Assembly (NCBI RefSeq): GCF_037026715.1
Contig: NZ_JBANCG010000013.1
Span: 1-64,000, forward strand
Direction: 5' to 3'
DNA: 64,000 nt
Source: Breoghania sp037026715
GTDB lineage: Bacteria > Pseudomonadota > Alphaproteobacteria > Rhizobiales > Stappiaceae
The stretch's first letter is position 1, and each line of letters opens with the position of its first letter. The notes under the pieces are model-generated. The model saw only the letters and a program-made list of their open reading frames with translations. It did not search any database and had not been told where the DNA came from. The position numbers were made by a program, and so were the translations under genes. Below are positions 44,208 through 51,941 of the stretch, piece by piece.

Positions 44208-44794
44208 GCCTCAGGCCCCTCCATGACGGGGTGAAGCCGCGGTTTGACCACTTGTGACGCGGTCATGTCGCGTTTGGTTGAAGTCGCGTCATCCATGCCG
44301 TCGCCCCCAACGAGGTAGAGGGCGGCTGTCGGGCAGGAGCTGACGCAGGCGGGGCCGTCGTCGGAGAACGAGCAGAGGTCGCATTTGACGGCGACGGTGT
44401 GGACGCCGAGATCCCACACGAGAAGGGGATCGAGCGCCTCTGAATACTGGGGAGCCTTGGTCATGATGCCGGCGACGCCGGCAAGACTGGTGCCGCTCGG
44501 GGTGATTGCGCCAAACGGGCAGGCCAGCGCGCACATCTTGCAACCGATGCAGATCTTCTCGTCGAGCTGGATGGCTCCGTCGACATGCTGGATCGCGTCG
44601 ACCGGGCAGACCCGGGCGCAGGGAGCGTCCTCACAATGGTGACACAGAATGGGGCCGGTTTGTTCCCATGTCTTTGTCACCTGGAGGCGTGGATGGGATT
44701 GCAGGCCCTCGCGCTTGTGCGCCTCCGTGCAGGCGGCCATGCAGGTGTTGCAGCCGATGCACTTGCTGGGCTCCGCGACTACGAAGCGGTTCAT
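44204..44794 (-). CDS. hyfA: HyfA/HycB, four-cluster [4Fe-4S] electron carrier
   Basis: 196 residues. Four ferredoxin motifs: CIGCNTCMAAC, CHHCEDAPCARVCP, CIGCKMCALACP and CDLCSFSDDGPACVSSCP. It links formate dehydrogenase to the hydrogenase arm. First gene of the leftward operon. Close paralogue of hydN across the divergent promoter, including the same start MNRFV-A-PSKCIGC. Confidence 0.94.
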   Translation of the reverse strand: MNRFVVAEPSKCIGCNTCMAACTEAHKREGLQSHPRLQVTKTWEQTGPILCHHCEDAPCARVCPVDAIQHVDGAIQLDEKICIGCKMCALACPFGAITPSGTSLAGVAGIMTKAPQYSEALDPLLVWDLGVHTVAVKCDLCSFSDDGPACVSSCPTAALYLVGGDGMDDATSTKRDMTASQVVKPRLHPVMEGPEA

Positions 44795-44983
44795 TGGTCT
44801 CTTCGCACCTCCGGATGCGCCAGCGACGTCCTTTTCCTAGGCGCCGCCTCTCGAGCCATCAGGCTCGGGTTTATTCGATAGCCAAAACTGATCGCCCAAT
44901 AAAAAACAAGTATAGGTTACGTTTTTATGGGCTATTGAGTTTTGATCCGCAGTCGCAAACTAGCAGTGTCGTGTTTTCTGAGT

Positions 44984-44997
44984 TTGATATCGATCAA
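44984..44997. promoter_or_regulatory. FNR/FixK box (TTGAT-ATCG-ATCAA)
   Basis: A perfect match to the FNR-family consensus TTGAT-N4-ATCAA, and a full palindrome. It lies about 190 bases from hyfA and 360 from hydN starts. Supports activation of formate hydrogenlyase under low oxygen by FnrL or FixK. Confidence 0.8.
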
Positions 44998-45062
44998 TTT
45001 TCAAAAATTAAATGGGGTTTATGGATTGGAAGCTGGAGATAGAGCGATTGATACTATTTATC

Positions 45063-45131
45063 GAGCGATCCAAACTGGAGTAATGCATGAATATTTATTT
45101 TGGATCGGGCGATAAGAATGATGGATCGCTC
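45063..45131. repeat. Inverted repeat GAGCGATCCA / TGGATCGCTC
   Basis: Ten-base arms at 45063-45072 and 45122-45131; a variant GAGCGATTGAT occurs at 45042 and TGGATCGGGCGAT at about 45101-45113. The array looks like several sites for one regulator, possibly the LysR gene at 48835. Confidence 0.5.
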
Positions 45132-45355
45132 CAATGCCGGCGCGGGGTGCGCGGCCCTCTCCCTGGCTCGCTTGTGCGGAAAGCGCGCACGGCGACAGCG
45201 GAGAAGCCGGGTGAGCAAGCCCTTGAACTTGCGGCCTATGTCCGGGCGCGTGGCGCCTCCTCGGGCCCCCGAGATGATTGTGGAAGGACGTATCGTCCGG
45301 CGATGCCCGGAGTGCGTTCTTCGGGGACAGACGCATTCGGAAGGAATGAAATCTG

Positions 45356-45892
45356 ATGAATAGGTTCGTCGCTGCAGATCCGAGCAAGTGCATCGGCTGC
45401 CGCACTTGCGAGATCGCGTGCGCAATGGCGCATAACGGAGACGGGACGCCCGCGCCCCTGTCTGACGAAAACTTCAAGCCTCGCATTCGCGTCATCCAGA
45501 CGGCGACCATCACGACTGCCGTGATGTGTCACCACTGCGAAGATGCTCCTTGCCTGAATTCCTGCCCGGAAGGCGCGATCGTCTATCGCAACAATTCGGT
45601 GCAGATCGATCAGGAGCGCTGCGTCGGCTGCAAGAACTGCATGATGTCCTGCCCCTTCGGGGTGATGGACGTCATCACCGTGCCGGCCGTGAGGGAATTC
45701 GCCGGGGTGACCATGACGACCGGCGTCAAGGCCCAGGCGCACAAATGCGACCTTTGCATCGATCGCGAGGCCGGGCAGGCCTGCGTCGCGGCATGCCCAA
45801 CGAACGCGTTGCATGTTGTGGATGCGGAAAGCGTCGAAAAGTCTCTCGCCGATCTGCGCGAAAAGACTGCGATTTCTGCAATCGCGGTCTGA
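45356..45892 (+). CDS. hydN: HydN-like four-cluster [4Fe-4S] electron carrier
   Basis: 178 residues, close to E. coli HydN (175). Begins MNRFVAADPSKCIGCRTCEIAC; later CHHCEDAPCLNSCP, CVGCKNCMMSCP and CDLCIDREAGQACVAACP. AAGGA precedes the ATG. Placed directly before fdhF and likely its immediate electron acceptor; HydN is known to help formate dehydrogenase-H and HypF-dependent maturation in E. coli. Confidence 0.93.
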   Translation: MNRFVAADPSKCIGCRTCEIACAMAHNGDGTPAPLSDENFKPRIRVIQTATITTAVMCHHCEDAPCLNSCPEGAIVYRNNSVQIDQERCVGCKNCMMSCPFGVMDVITVPAVREFAGVTMTTGVKAQAHKCDLCIDREAGQACVAACPTNALHVVDAESVEKSLADLREKTAISAIAV

Positions 45893-45919
45893 CGGGAATC
45901 CAGTTCAAAAGGTGGAATT

Positions 45920-48097
45920 ATGGAAAAGCACATGTCCGTCTGCCCGTATTGCGGGACGGGATGTAAGTTCAATCTGCTGGTGGAAGGCGAGAAGATCGTC
46001 GGTGTCGAGCCGCTTGACGGTGTCACCAACGAGGGGCGCCTCTGCCTGAAAGGTCACTACGGGTTCGACTTCGTCAACGACACGAAGATCCTGACGCCGC
46101 GGCTGATGTACCCGATGTATCGTCGTTCGCGCGACAAGGACTTCGAACGGATCACGTGGGACGAGGCGATCAAGATCGCCGCGACGAAGTTCTCCGAGAT
46201 CAAGGAGAAGTACGGCCCGGATGCGATCATGACGACCGGCTCGTCGCGCGGTTGCGGCAACGAGACGAACTTCGTCATGCAGAAGTTCACCCGCGCTGCC
46301 ATCGGCACCAACAACGTCGACAACTGCGCTCGCGTCTGCCATGCGCCGTCGGTCGCCGGCCTCGCCGTCACGCTCGGCAACGGTGCCATGTCGAACTCGA
46401 TCCAGGAGATCGGCGATACCGAATGCCTGCTGGTCTTCGGCTACAACGTTGCCGACAGCCATCCGGTCATCGCGCGTCGCGTTATCGAGGCCAAGGAAAA
46501 GGGCGCCAAGATCATCGTCTGCGATCCCCGCAAGATCGAGACGGCGCGTCTTGCCGATCTTTATCTGCCGCTGAAGAACGGCTCGAACATGGCGCTGGTC
46601 AACGCCTTCGCCAATGTTCTGATCACCGAAGGCCTCTACGACAAGGAATTCGTCGCCAAGCACACCGAAGGGTTCGACGAGTACAAGAAGATCGTCTCCA
46701 AATACACGCCGGAATACGTTGCCGACATCACCGGCCTCGATCCGGACGATATTCGCGAGGCGATGCGTATCTACGCAGCCGCGCCGACGGCCACCATTCT
46801 GTGGGGCATGGGTGTCACGCAGTGGACGATGGGCGTGGATGTCGTGAAGGGCCTGTCGGGTCTGGCGCTGCTGACCGGCAATCTCGGCCGTCCGAATGTG
46901 GGCGTCGGCCCGGTCCGTGGCCAGAACAACGTTCAGGGGTCTTGTGACCTGGGCGTGCTTCCCAACGTCTTCCCGGGCTATCAGCCTGTTACCGATGCGA
47001 AGATCCGCGCGAAGTTTGCCAAGCGCTGGGGCGTGAAGGAGCTGCCGGACAAGATCGGCGCCATGGTCACCGATGTTCCGCATCTGGTGAAGGAAGGCAA
47101 GCTCAAGGGCTACTACATCATGGGCGAAGACCCGGCCCAGACCGATCCGGATCTGACCGCGGTTCGCGAGTCGCTGGAAGGCATGGAGTTTGTCATCGTT
47201 CAGGACATCTTCATGACCAAGACGGCGATGTTCGCCGACCTGGTTCTGCCTGCGACGTCCTGGGGCGAGCATGAAGGCGTGTTCACCGCCGCCGACCGTA
47301 CGTTCCAGCGCTTCGAAGCGGCGGTGCCGCCGAAGGGCGAGTGCAAGCACGACTGGCAGATCATCTCCGAAATCTCCACGGCGATGGGCTACCCGATGCA
47401 CTACGAGAACACCAAGGAGATCTGGGACGAGCTGCGCGAGCTGACCCCGATCTATTACGGTGCCACGTACGAAAAAATGGAAGGCCTCGGCTACGTTCAG
47501 TGGCCGTGCACGGACCTGGATGACGCCCACGGAACCAAGTACCTCTATGAGGGCAACAAGTTCCAGCGCCCGAATGGCAAGGGTCTGCTCTACGCCTGCG
47601 AATGGCATCCGCCGATGGACCAGACGGACGACGATTTCCCGATGGTCCTTTGCACGGTCCGCGAGGTCGGGCACTACTCCTGCCGCTCGATGACGGGCAA
47701 CTGCTCGGCATTGCAGACGCTGGCGGACGAGCCGGGCTTTGTGACGATCAATCCCGAGGATGCCAAGCGGCTCGGCATCAAGGACAAGGAACTCGTCTAC
47801 GTCTCGTCCCGTCGGGGCAAGATCATCACCCGGGCGAAGATCACCGAGCGCACCAACAAGGGTGCTGTCTACATGACCTACCAGTGGTGGATCGGTGCCT
47901 GCAACGAACTGACGGGTGAGAGCTTCGACCCGACATCCAAGACGCCGGAATACAAGTATTCCGCCGTCAAGCTGGAATCGATCGACGATCAGGTCTGGGC
48001 CGAGAACCATGTTCAGGAACTCTATGCGACGCTGAAGGGCAACCTCAGCGGAGCCGTGGAGAACGCTTCGGAGCTTCGTGCGCCTGAGCACGCCTGA
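45920..48097 (+). CDS. fdhF: Formate dehydrogenase H, cysteine form
   Basis: 725 residues (715 in E. coli). The [4Fe-4S] ligands Cys8, Cys11, Cys15 (VCPYCGTGC) and Cys42 (GRLCLKG) have E. coli numbering. The catalytic site is Cys140-His141 (ARVCHAPS), where E. coli has selenocysteine 140, encoded by a plain TGC, so no selenocysteine machinery is needed. Molybdopterin domains run to the end (TYQWWIGACNELTGE near 650). Oxidises formate to CO2 and gives electrons to HydN/HyfA. AAGGTGG precedes the ATG. Confidence 0.97.
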   Translation: MEKHMSVCPYCGTGCKFNLLVEGEKIVGVEPLDGVTNEGRLCLKGHYGFDFVNDTKILTPRLMYPMYRRSRDKDFERITWDEAIKIAATKFSEIKEKYGPDAIMTTGSSRGCGNETNFVMQKFTRAAIGTNNVDNCARVCHAPSVAGLAVTLGNGAMSNSIQEIGDTECLLVFGYNVADSHPVIARRVIEAKEKGAKIIVCDPRKIETARLADLYLPLKNGSNMALVNAFANVLITEGLYDKEFVAKHTEGFDEYKKIVSKYTPEYVADITGLDPDDIREAMRIYAAAPTATILWGMGVTQWTMGVDVVKGLSGLALLTGNLGRPNVGVGPVRGQNNVQGSCDLGVLPNVFPGYQPVTDAKIRAKFAKRWGVKELPDKIGAMVTDVPHLVKEGKLKGYYIMGEDPAQTDPDLTAVRESLEGMEFVIVQDIFMTKTAMFADLVLPATSWGEHEGVFTAADRTFQRFEAAVPPKGECKHDWQIISEISTAMGYPMHYENTKEIWDELRELTPIYYGATYEKMEGLGYVQWPCTDLDDAHGTKYLYEGNKFQRPNGKGLLYACEWHPPMDQTDDDFPMVLCTVREVGHYSCRSMTGNCSALQTLADEPGFVTINPEDAKRLGIKDKELVYVSSRRGKIITRAKITERTNKGAVYMTYQWWIGACNELTGESFDPTSKTPEYKYSAVKLESIDDQVWAENHVQELYATLKGNLSGAVENASELRAPEHA

Positions 48098-48129
48098 GGC
48101 CCGGTAGACAATCGGGTCAATGAGATGAT

Positions 48130-48164
48130 CGGCCGCCCCGTCGGTTTACCGACGCGGGCGGCCG
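48130..48164 (+). terminator. Hairpin after fdhF
   Basis: CGGCCGCCC...GTCGGT pairs with ACCGAC...GGGCGGCCG with one unpaired position and a TT loop. GC-rich, no T-run; it may end or slow the fdhF transcript before hypA. Confidence 0.55.
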
Positions 48165-48265
48165 TTCGCCACCGGACTTGCAAAATCTATCAAGTATCGG
48201 TCAGGCTCGCGGTCTTCGAGACGCCCCGCCGCCTGAACCGATCAGGTCATTCGGCCTTCGGTGTT

Positions 48266-48296
48266 GCCGGGCCTCCTATCCCTAACGAGGCCCGGC
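48266..48296 (+). other. Hairpin in the hypA leader
   Basis: GCCGGGCCTC (48266-48275) and GAGGCCCGGC (48287-48296) form a perfect ten-base stem 44 bases before the hypA start. Function unknown; may be a terminator remnant or leader structure. Confidence 0.45.
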
Positions 48297-48340
48297 CGAG
48301 AAGGAACGAGCACTTCGGGACATATGGACAGAGGTCGGCC

Positions 48341-48682
48341 ATGCATGAACTCACGATTTGCGATTCCCTGTTTCGCATTCTGTCGCGTGAACGAAAGGCG
48401 AGGGGATTCGATCAAGTGCGCAGGCTCAAGCTCTCGATCGGCCGCTTCAGCTGCCTGGACCCCGAATCGTTGCGCTACGCCTTCGATGTCACCAGCAGAC
48501 AGACCTTCGCTGAAGGCGCGCTGTTGGAGATCGAGCAGCCGCAGGGCATCGCGAAATGCCTGGAATGCGGAGCTGAGGTCTCTGTTGAATCGCGTCTTTC
48601 CTCCTGTCCGCAGTGTGGAGGATACAGTCTGGATCCGATCGGCGGCGACGAGATGCAACTGGTCGAACTGGAAGTCGCATAA
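48341..48682 (+). CDS. hypA: HypA, nickel metallochaperone
   Basis: 113 residues from ATG 48341; the open frame begins earlier but MHELTICDSL is the conserved HypA N-terminus with nickel ligand His2. Zinc site CLECG (about residues 73-77) and CPQCGG (about 90-95). Delivers nickel with HypB. It is separated from the other hyp genes by the hyf operon. Confidence 0.94.
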   Translation: MHELTICDSLFRILSRERKARGFDQVRRLKLSIGRFSCLDPESLRYAFDVTSRQTFAEGALLEIEQPQGIAKCLECGAEVSVESRLSSCPQCGGYSLDPIGGDEMQLVELEVA

Positions 48683-48834
48683 GCGACGGACCCCGCGGCG
48701 CTTCTTCCCGAAAACGAGGAGCGCGCCAACGCCGATGAGCGATCGAGGTTACCCTCCCGACCAGGATGTCTTGACCTCCCTCAATGGGCTTCTTTCCCTC
48801 GGAGGCCATACTCGGTTTAAAATTTTTAGCCGAT

Positions 48835-49764
48835 ATGGCCCTCCACAATCTGAAATGGTTCCGCATGGAAGAGAAACTTGAATTCCTGCTGGCTCTTGCC
48901 CGGGAGAAGCATTTCGGCCGGGCCGCCCAGGCATGTGGGGTTTCCCAGCCCAACCTCTCCGCGGCGATAAAGCAGCTTGAGAACACCCTCGGTATCCCAC
49001 TGGTCGACCGCGGTTCGCGGTTCTTCGGTTTCACCGCCGAAGGTCAGAGGGTTCTGGAATGGGCGCGACGGATCGTCGGCGACATGAATGCCATGCGTGC
49101 CGACGTGGAGACGATGAAACAGGGGGATATCGGTCATCTCAGGATCGGTGCGATTCCAACCGCGTTGCCGGTCATGGTCAGGCATACGTCTGCATTATGG
49201 GCCGTCCATCCGGGGATAGAACTGACGATATCCTCCCACACGTCTACAGATATCCTCGGCCGCATCGACAATCTGCAGCTGGATGCGGGGATCACGTATC
49301 TGGATAACGAACCGCTCGGCCGCGTCTATGAGGTCCCGCTTTACCGAGAGCGCTATCATCTGGTGACGTCGAGCGACGGGCCGTTCAGGGATCGCAAGTC
49401 CGTGACCTGGGAAGAGGCGGCGAGCCTGCCGCTGTGCCTGCTTTCTCGTGACATGCAGAACCGACGCATCATCGATCAGGTGTTCACGGAAGCGGGAATC
49501 GACATTCATCCTAAGCTCGAATCGAACTCGATCATCGTGATCAAGACCCACCTTGGCTCGGGTGTTTGGTCGACGATCATGCCCCACATCATGGTGGAAG
49601 CGTTGGATCTGCCGTCTTCGATACGGGCCATTCCGTTGGTGGCGCCCGAGGTCACGCGGCTGATCGGCCTCGTCGTCGCCCAGCGCGATCCCCAGCCGCC
49701 GCTAACCGCGGCTCTCATCGACGAGGCTCGCAAGATTGCGCCGAGATTGGCCGAAATGGCCTGA
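48835..49764 (+). CDS. LysR-family transcriptional regulator
   Basis: 309 residues from ATG 48835; ATG 48865 (MEEKLEF) is possible. DNA-binding domain at about residues 12-70 (FLLALAREKHFGRAAQACGV, SQPNLSAAIKQLENTLG) and effector domain beyond. Downstream of hypA on the same strand after 152 bases. It could regulate the formate genes in place of FhlA/HyfR, by position; formate or CO2-related LysR regulators exist in other bacteria. Not proven. Confidence 0.82.
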   Translation: MALHNLKWFRMEEKLEFLLALAREKHFGRAAQACGVSQPNLSAAIKQLENTLGIPLVDRGSRFFGFTAEGQRVLEWARRIVGDMNAMRADVETMKQGDIGHLRIGAIPTALPVMVRHTSALWAVHPGIELTISSHTSTDILGRIDNLQLDAGITYLDNEPLGRVYEVPLYRERYHLVTSSDGPFRDRKSVTWEEAASLPLCLLSRDMQNRRIIDQVFTEAGIDIHPKLESNSIIVIKTHLGSGVWSTIMPHIMVEALDLPSSIRAIPLVAPEVTRLIGLVVAQRDPQPPLTAALIDEARKIAPRLAEMA

Positions 49765-49850
49765 ACCAGTGACGGGGCGAAGTTCGGATCTCGAGGGGGC
49801 GGGGAGTCTGCGCGCCTTCTCCGAGTTCTTTGTTCGGGCGGCAATTATTC

Positions 49851-50525
49851 CTAATGGGTGCGATCTGCGGCCACGCCATGGAGAAAGATCGAGATACAGC
49901 GCCGTATGTGCTCGATCCGGGCCTGACCTCTAGGGAGGGACGGGCGTTCGGGAAGGTGCTTGCCAAGGGTGCCAAACACCATATCCATAAGAATCTGTGC
50001 GCAAGCGTGTGGGTCGTCGATAGTGACTTCGCCGGCATTATGCCGGTCTGACAGCCAGTGAGCCAATTGGGCAATGGCCACTTCCGCTCCGTGTTGCCTC
50101 ACGATCTCGCGCAGCTCTGGACATCGATCAGATTCTGTAGCCACGATGCCGAGAAGTTCTTCGGTCTCAGCCTCCTCCTGAGGGGTGAGATCGATGCGGA
50201 ACATGTATTCCAGCGCTACGGTGGCTGAAATGTCCTGACGACCTTTGGGCAGCACGAACATCTGGGACCGATGGGATTCTATGATCCCCGCGAAAAGGTC
50301 GATCTTGCTTTGGTAAAGCCTGTAGAGCGTGCGCTTTGAAATTCCACATTGTGCCGCGATATCGTCTGTCGTTGTCTTGCCATAGCCGCGCGTTAGAAAC
50401 AGATCCTTGGCTGCCTCCAAAATCTCCTGCCTTTGAACGCAGTCCGGCTTGAGCTTCGGCCGTCCCCTCGACCGGAGCCCCTCTTTCTGCGCATTTCCTG
50501 TCGCAACGGCAGTGTTTCTCGACAT
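49851..50525 (-). CDS. TetR/AcrR-family repressor, likely of the RND pump
   Basis: 224 residues from ATG 50525 (GAAGAG upstream); a GTG at 50552 is also open. Helix-turn-helix at about residues 30-75 (EILEAAKDLFLTRGYGKTTT, DDIAAQCGISKRTLYRLYQS), and AcrR-like C-terminal region (TetR_C_7-like). Divergent from the RND adaptor gene, the common repressor-pump layout. Confidence 0.88.
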   Translation of the reverse strand: MSRNTAVATGNAQKEGLRSRGRPKLKPDCVQRQEILEAAKDLFLTRGYGKTTTDDIAAQCGISKRTLYRLYQSKIDLFAGIIESHRSQMFVLPKGRQDISATVALEYMFRIDLTPQEEAETEELLGIVATESDRCPELREIVRQHGAEVAIAQLAHWLSDRHNAGEVTIDDPHACAQILMDMVFGTLGKHLPERPSLPRGQARIEHIRRCISIFLHGVAADRTH

Positions 50526-50571
50526 GACTCTTCGGCCCTGTTCGCGCGGCACTGTCAGAAAATCCCAATCG

Positions 50572-50600
50572 TTGACACGGATTAGGTGAGTGGCTAATGG
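50572..50600 (+). promoter_or_regulatory. Promoter of the RND operon with small dyad
   Basis: TTGACA (50572-50577), 17 bases, TAATGG (50595-50600). ATTAG (50581-50585) and CTAAT (50594-50598) form a short inverted repeat across the spacer and -10, a plausible TetR operator. Confidence 0.45.
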
Positions 50601-50686
50601 GAAACTGGAGTTTTGTAAATAGGTGCGGCGTGCCCTGAGACAAATGCGTGCCTCCGTCTCGCTGTGCTTTCAACAAGGATCAGGTC

Positions 50687-51931
50687 GTGATCTCTTCTGC
50701 AATCGGTTCGAAAATTCGCCGTCGCCCTCTGGTCGGCGCCGTGATCGTGGGGTTTGCGTGCCTGGGGCTTGCAGCATGCGATGATCAGAAGCAGCAGACA
50801 GCGCAAAGTGCGCCGATGGAAAAGTATGAGGTCGGCGTTATCGCGATGGAGCCTCAGACGGTTGCCATAACGGCGGAACTGCCAGGCCGCACCTCGGCGT
50901 CGCTTGTTGCGGAAGTGCGCCCACAGGTGGGCGGAATCATCCTGAAGCGGCTGTTCAAGGAAGGCAGCGAAGTCCAAGAGGGCGACGTTCTCTATCAGAT
51001 TGATCCTTCGAGCTATCAGGCGGCCTACGACTCGGCAAAGGCCAGCTTGCAGAAAGCTGAGGCTGCCGTGCCCAGTGCCCAGTCCAAGTTCGACCGCTAC
51101 CAAAATCTGGTGAAGCAGGAGGCTGTCGCACAGCAGGACTATGAAGATTCGCGCTCGGACCTGCTTCAGGCGAAGGCGGAAGTGGCCTCAGCGAAAGCGG
51201 ACGTTGAAAAGGCGCGGATCAGCCTCGATTACACGCAGGTGAAAGCGCCGATTTCCGGTCGCGTCGATGCTTCGACCGTCACGGTCGGTGCACTCGTGAC
51301 GGCCGATCAGGACACCGCGCTTACCACGATCCGTACGCTTGATCCCATCAACGTCGATGTCACCCAGTCGAGCACCAATCTGCTTCGGCTGCAGCGTTCG
51401 GTAAAAGAAGGGCGCGTCAAGACTTCCGGTGACAACGTCGCCGTCAAGCTGCTTATGGAAGACGGCTCCATGTACGACATGAACGGCTCGCTGGAGTTTC
51501 GGGAGACGGCGATAAACACCACGACCGGCACGTTCACGGTCCGGCTACGGTTTCCGAACCCCGACCATCTTCTCCTTCCGGGCATGTATGTGCGTGGCAT
51601 CATCGAGGAAGGCATCGCGGAGGGCAGCTTCCTCGTGCCTCAGAATGTCGTCTCGCACACGCCTGAAGGCGACGCTACGGCGAAGTTCGTCAACAAGGAC
51701 GGCAAGGTCGAGGTCCGTACGCTGTCGGTTCAACGCTCGGTCGGCAATAACTGGCTGGTGGACGGCGGGATATCCGCGGATGACATGCTGATCGTGGAGG
51801 GTTTCTCGAAAGTTTCGGCTGGCCAGGAGGTGAGGACGAGGAGCGTGGATCCGGCCGAAGTCAATTCATCGGATGCGAGTGGTGGGGGCGCGAGCGACCA
51901 CGGCAGCGCACCCGCTGCGAAGAAAAACTGA
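50687..51931 (+). CDS. RND efflux periplasmic adaptor (AcrA/MexE-like)
   Basis: 414 residues from GTG 50687 with AAGGA upstream. Lipoprotein signal with lipobox around GLAAC (Cys about residue 27). Adaptor domains: ELPGRTSASLVAEVRPQVGG (in parts), coiled-coil hairpin (about 85-165), VKAPISGRV, and a C-terminal tail rich in Ser/Gly. Connects the inner-membrane pump to an outer-membrane channel. Ten bases before the pump gene. Confidence 0.93.
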   Translation: MISSAIGSKIRRRPLVGAVIVGFACLGLAACDDQKQQTAQSAPMEKYEVGVIAMEPQTVAITAELPGRTSASLVAEVRPQVGGIILKRLFKEGSEVQEGDVLYQIDPSSYQAAYDSAKASLQKAEAAVPSAQSKFDRYQNLVKQEAVAQQDYEDSRSDLLQAKAEVASAKADVEKARISLDYTQVKAPISGRVDASTVTVGALVTADQDTALTTIRTLDPINVDVTQSSTNLLRLQRSVKEGRVKTSGDNVAVKLLMEDGSMYDMNGSLEFRETAINTTTGTFTVRLRFPNPDHLLLPGMYVRGIIEEGIAEGSFLVPQNVVSHTPEGDATAKFVNKDGKVEVRTLSVQRSVGNNWLVDGGISADDMLIVEGFSKVSAGQEVRTRSVDPAEVNSSDASGGGASDHGSAPAAKKN

Positions 51932-51941
51932 GGACCGCTCC

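Larger units (their letters stand above)
44795..45355. promoter_or_regulatory. Divergent control region of the formate hydrogenlyase operons
   Basis: 561 bases, AT-rich in the middle, between hyfA (leftward) and hydN (rightward). Holds an FNR/FixK box at 44984-44997; a GCCCAATAAAAAAC / GTTTTTATGGGC dyad at about 44904-44932; repeated GAGCGAT elements at 45042, 45063 and (inverted) 45122. No GG-N10-GC sigma-54 promoter was found and no fhlA-type activator gene is in the window, unlike E. coli. Short open frames on both strands here look noncoding. Confidence 0.7.

Noticed and set aside
45163..45180. A sigma-54-like CTGGCTCGCTTGTGC element
   Set aside because: GG and GC are nine bases apart, not ten, so it fails the consensus spacing.
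46256..46400. Selenocysteine insertion in fdhF
   Set aside because: The catalytic codon is TGC, so there is no in-frame TGA to recode.
45905..48091. A 728-codon open frame antisense to fdhF
   Set aside because: It is a shadow of a GC-rich gene; its composition is Arg/His-rich and no family is recognisable.
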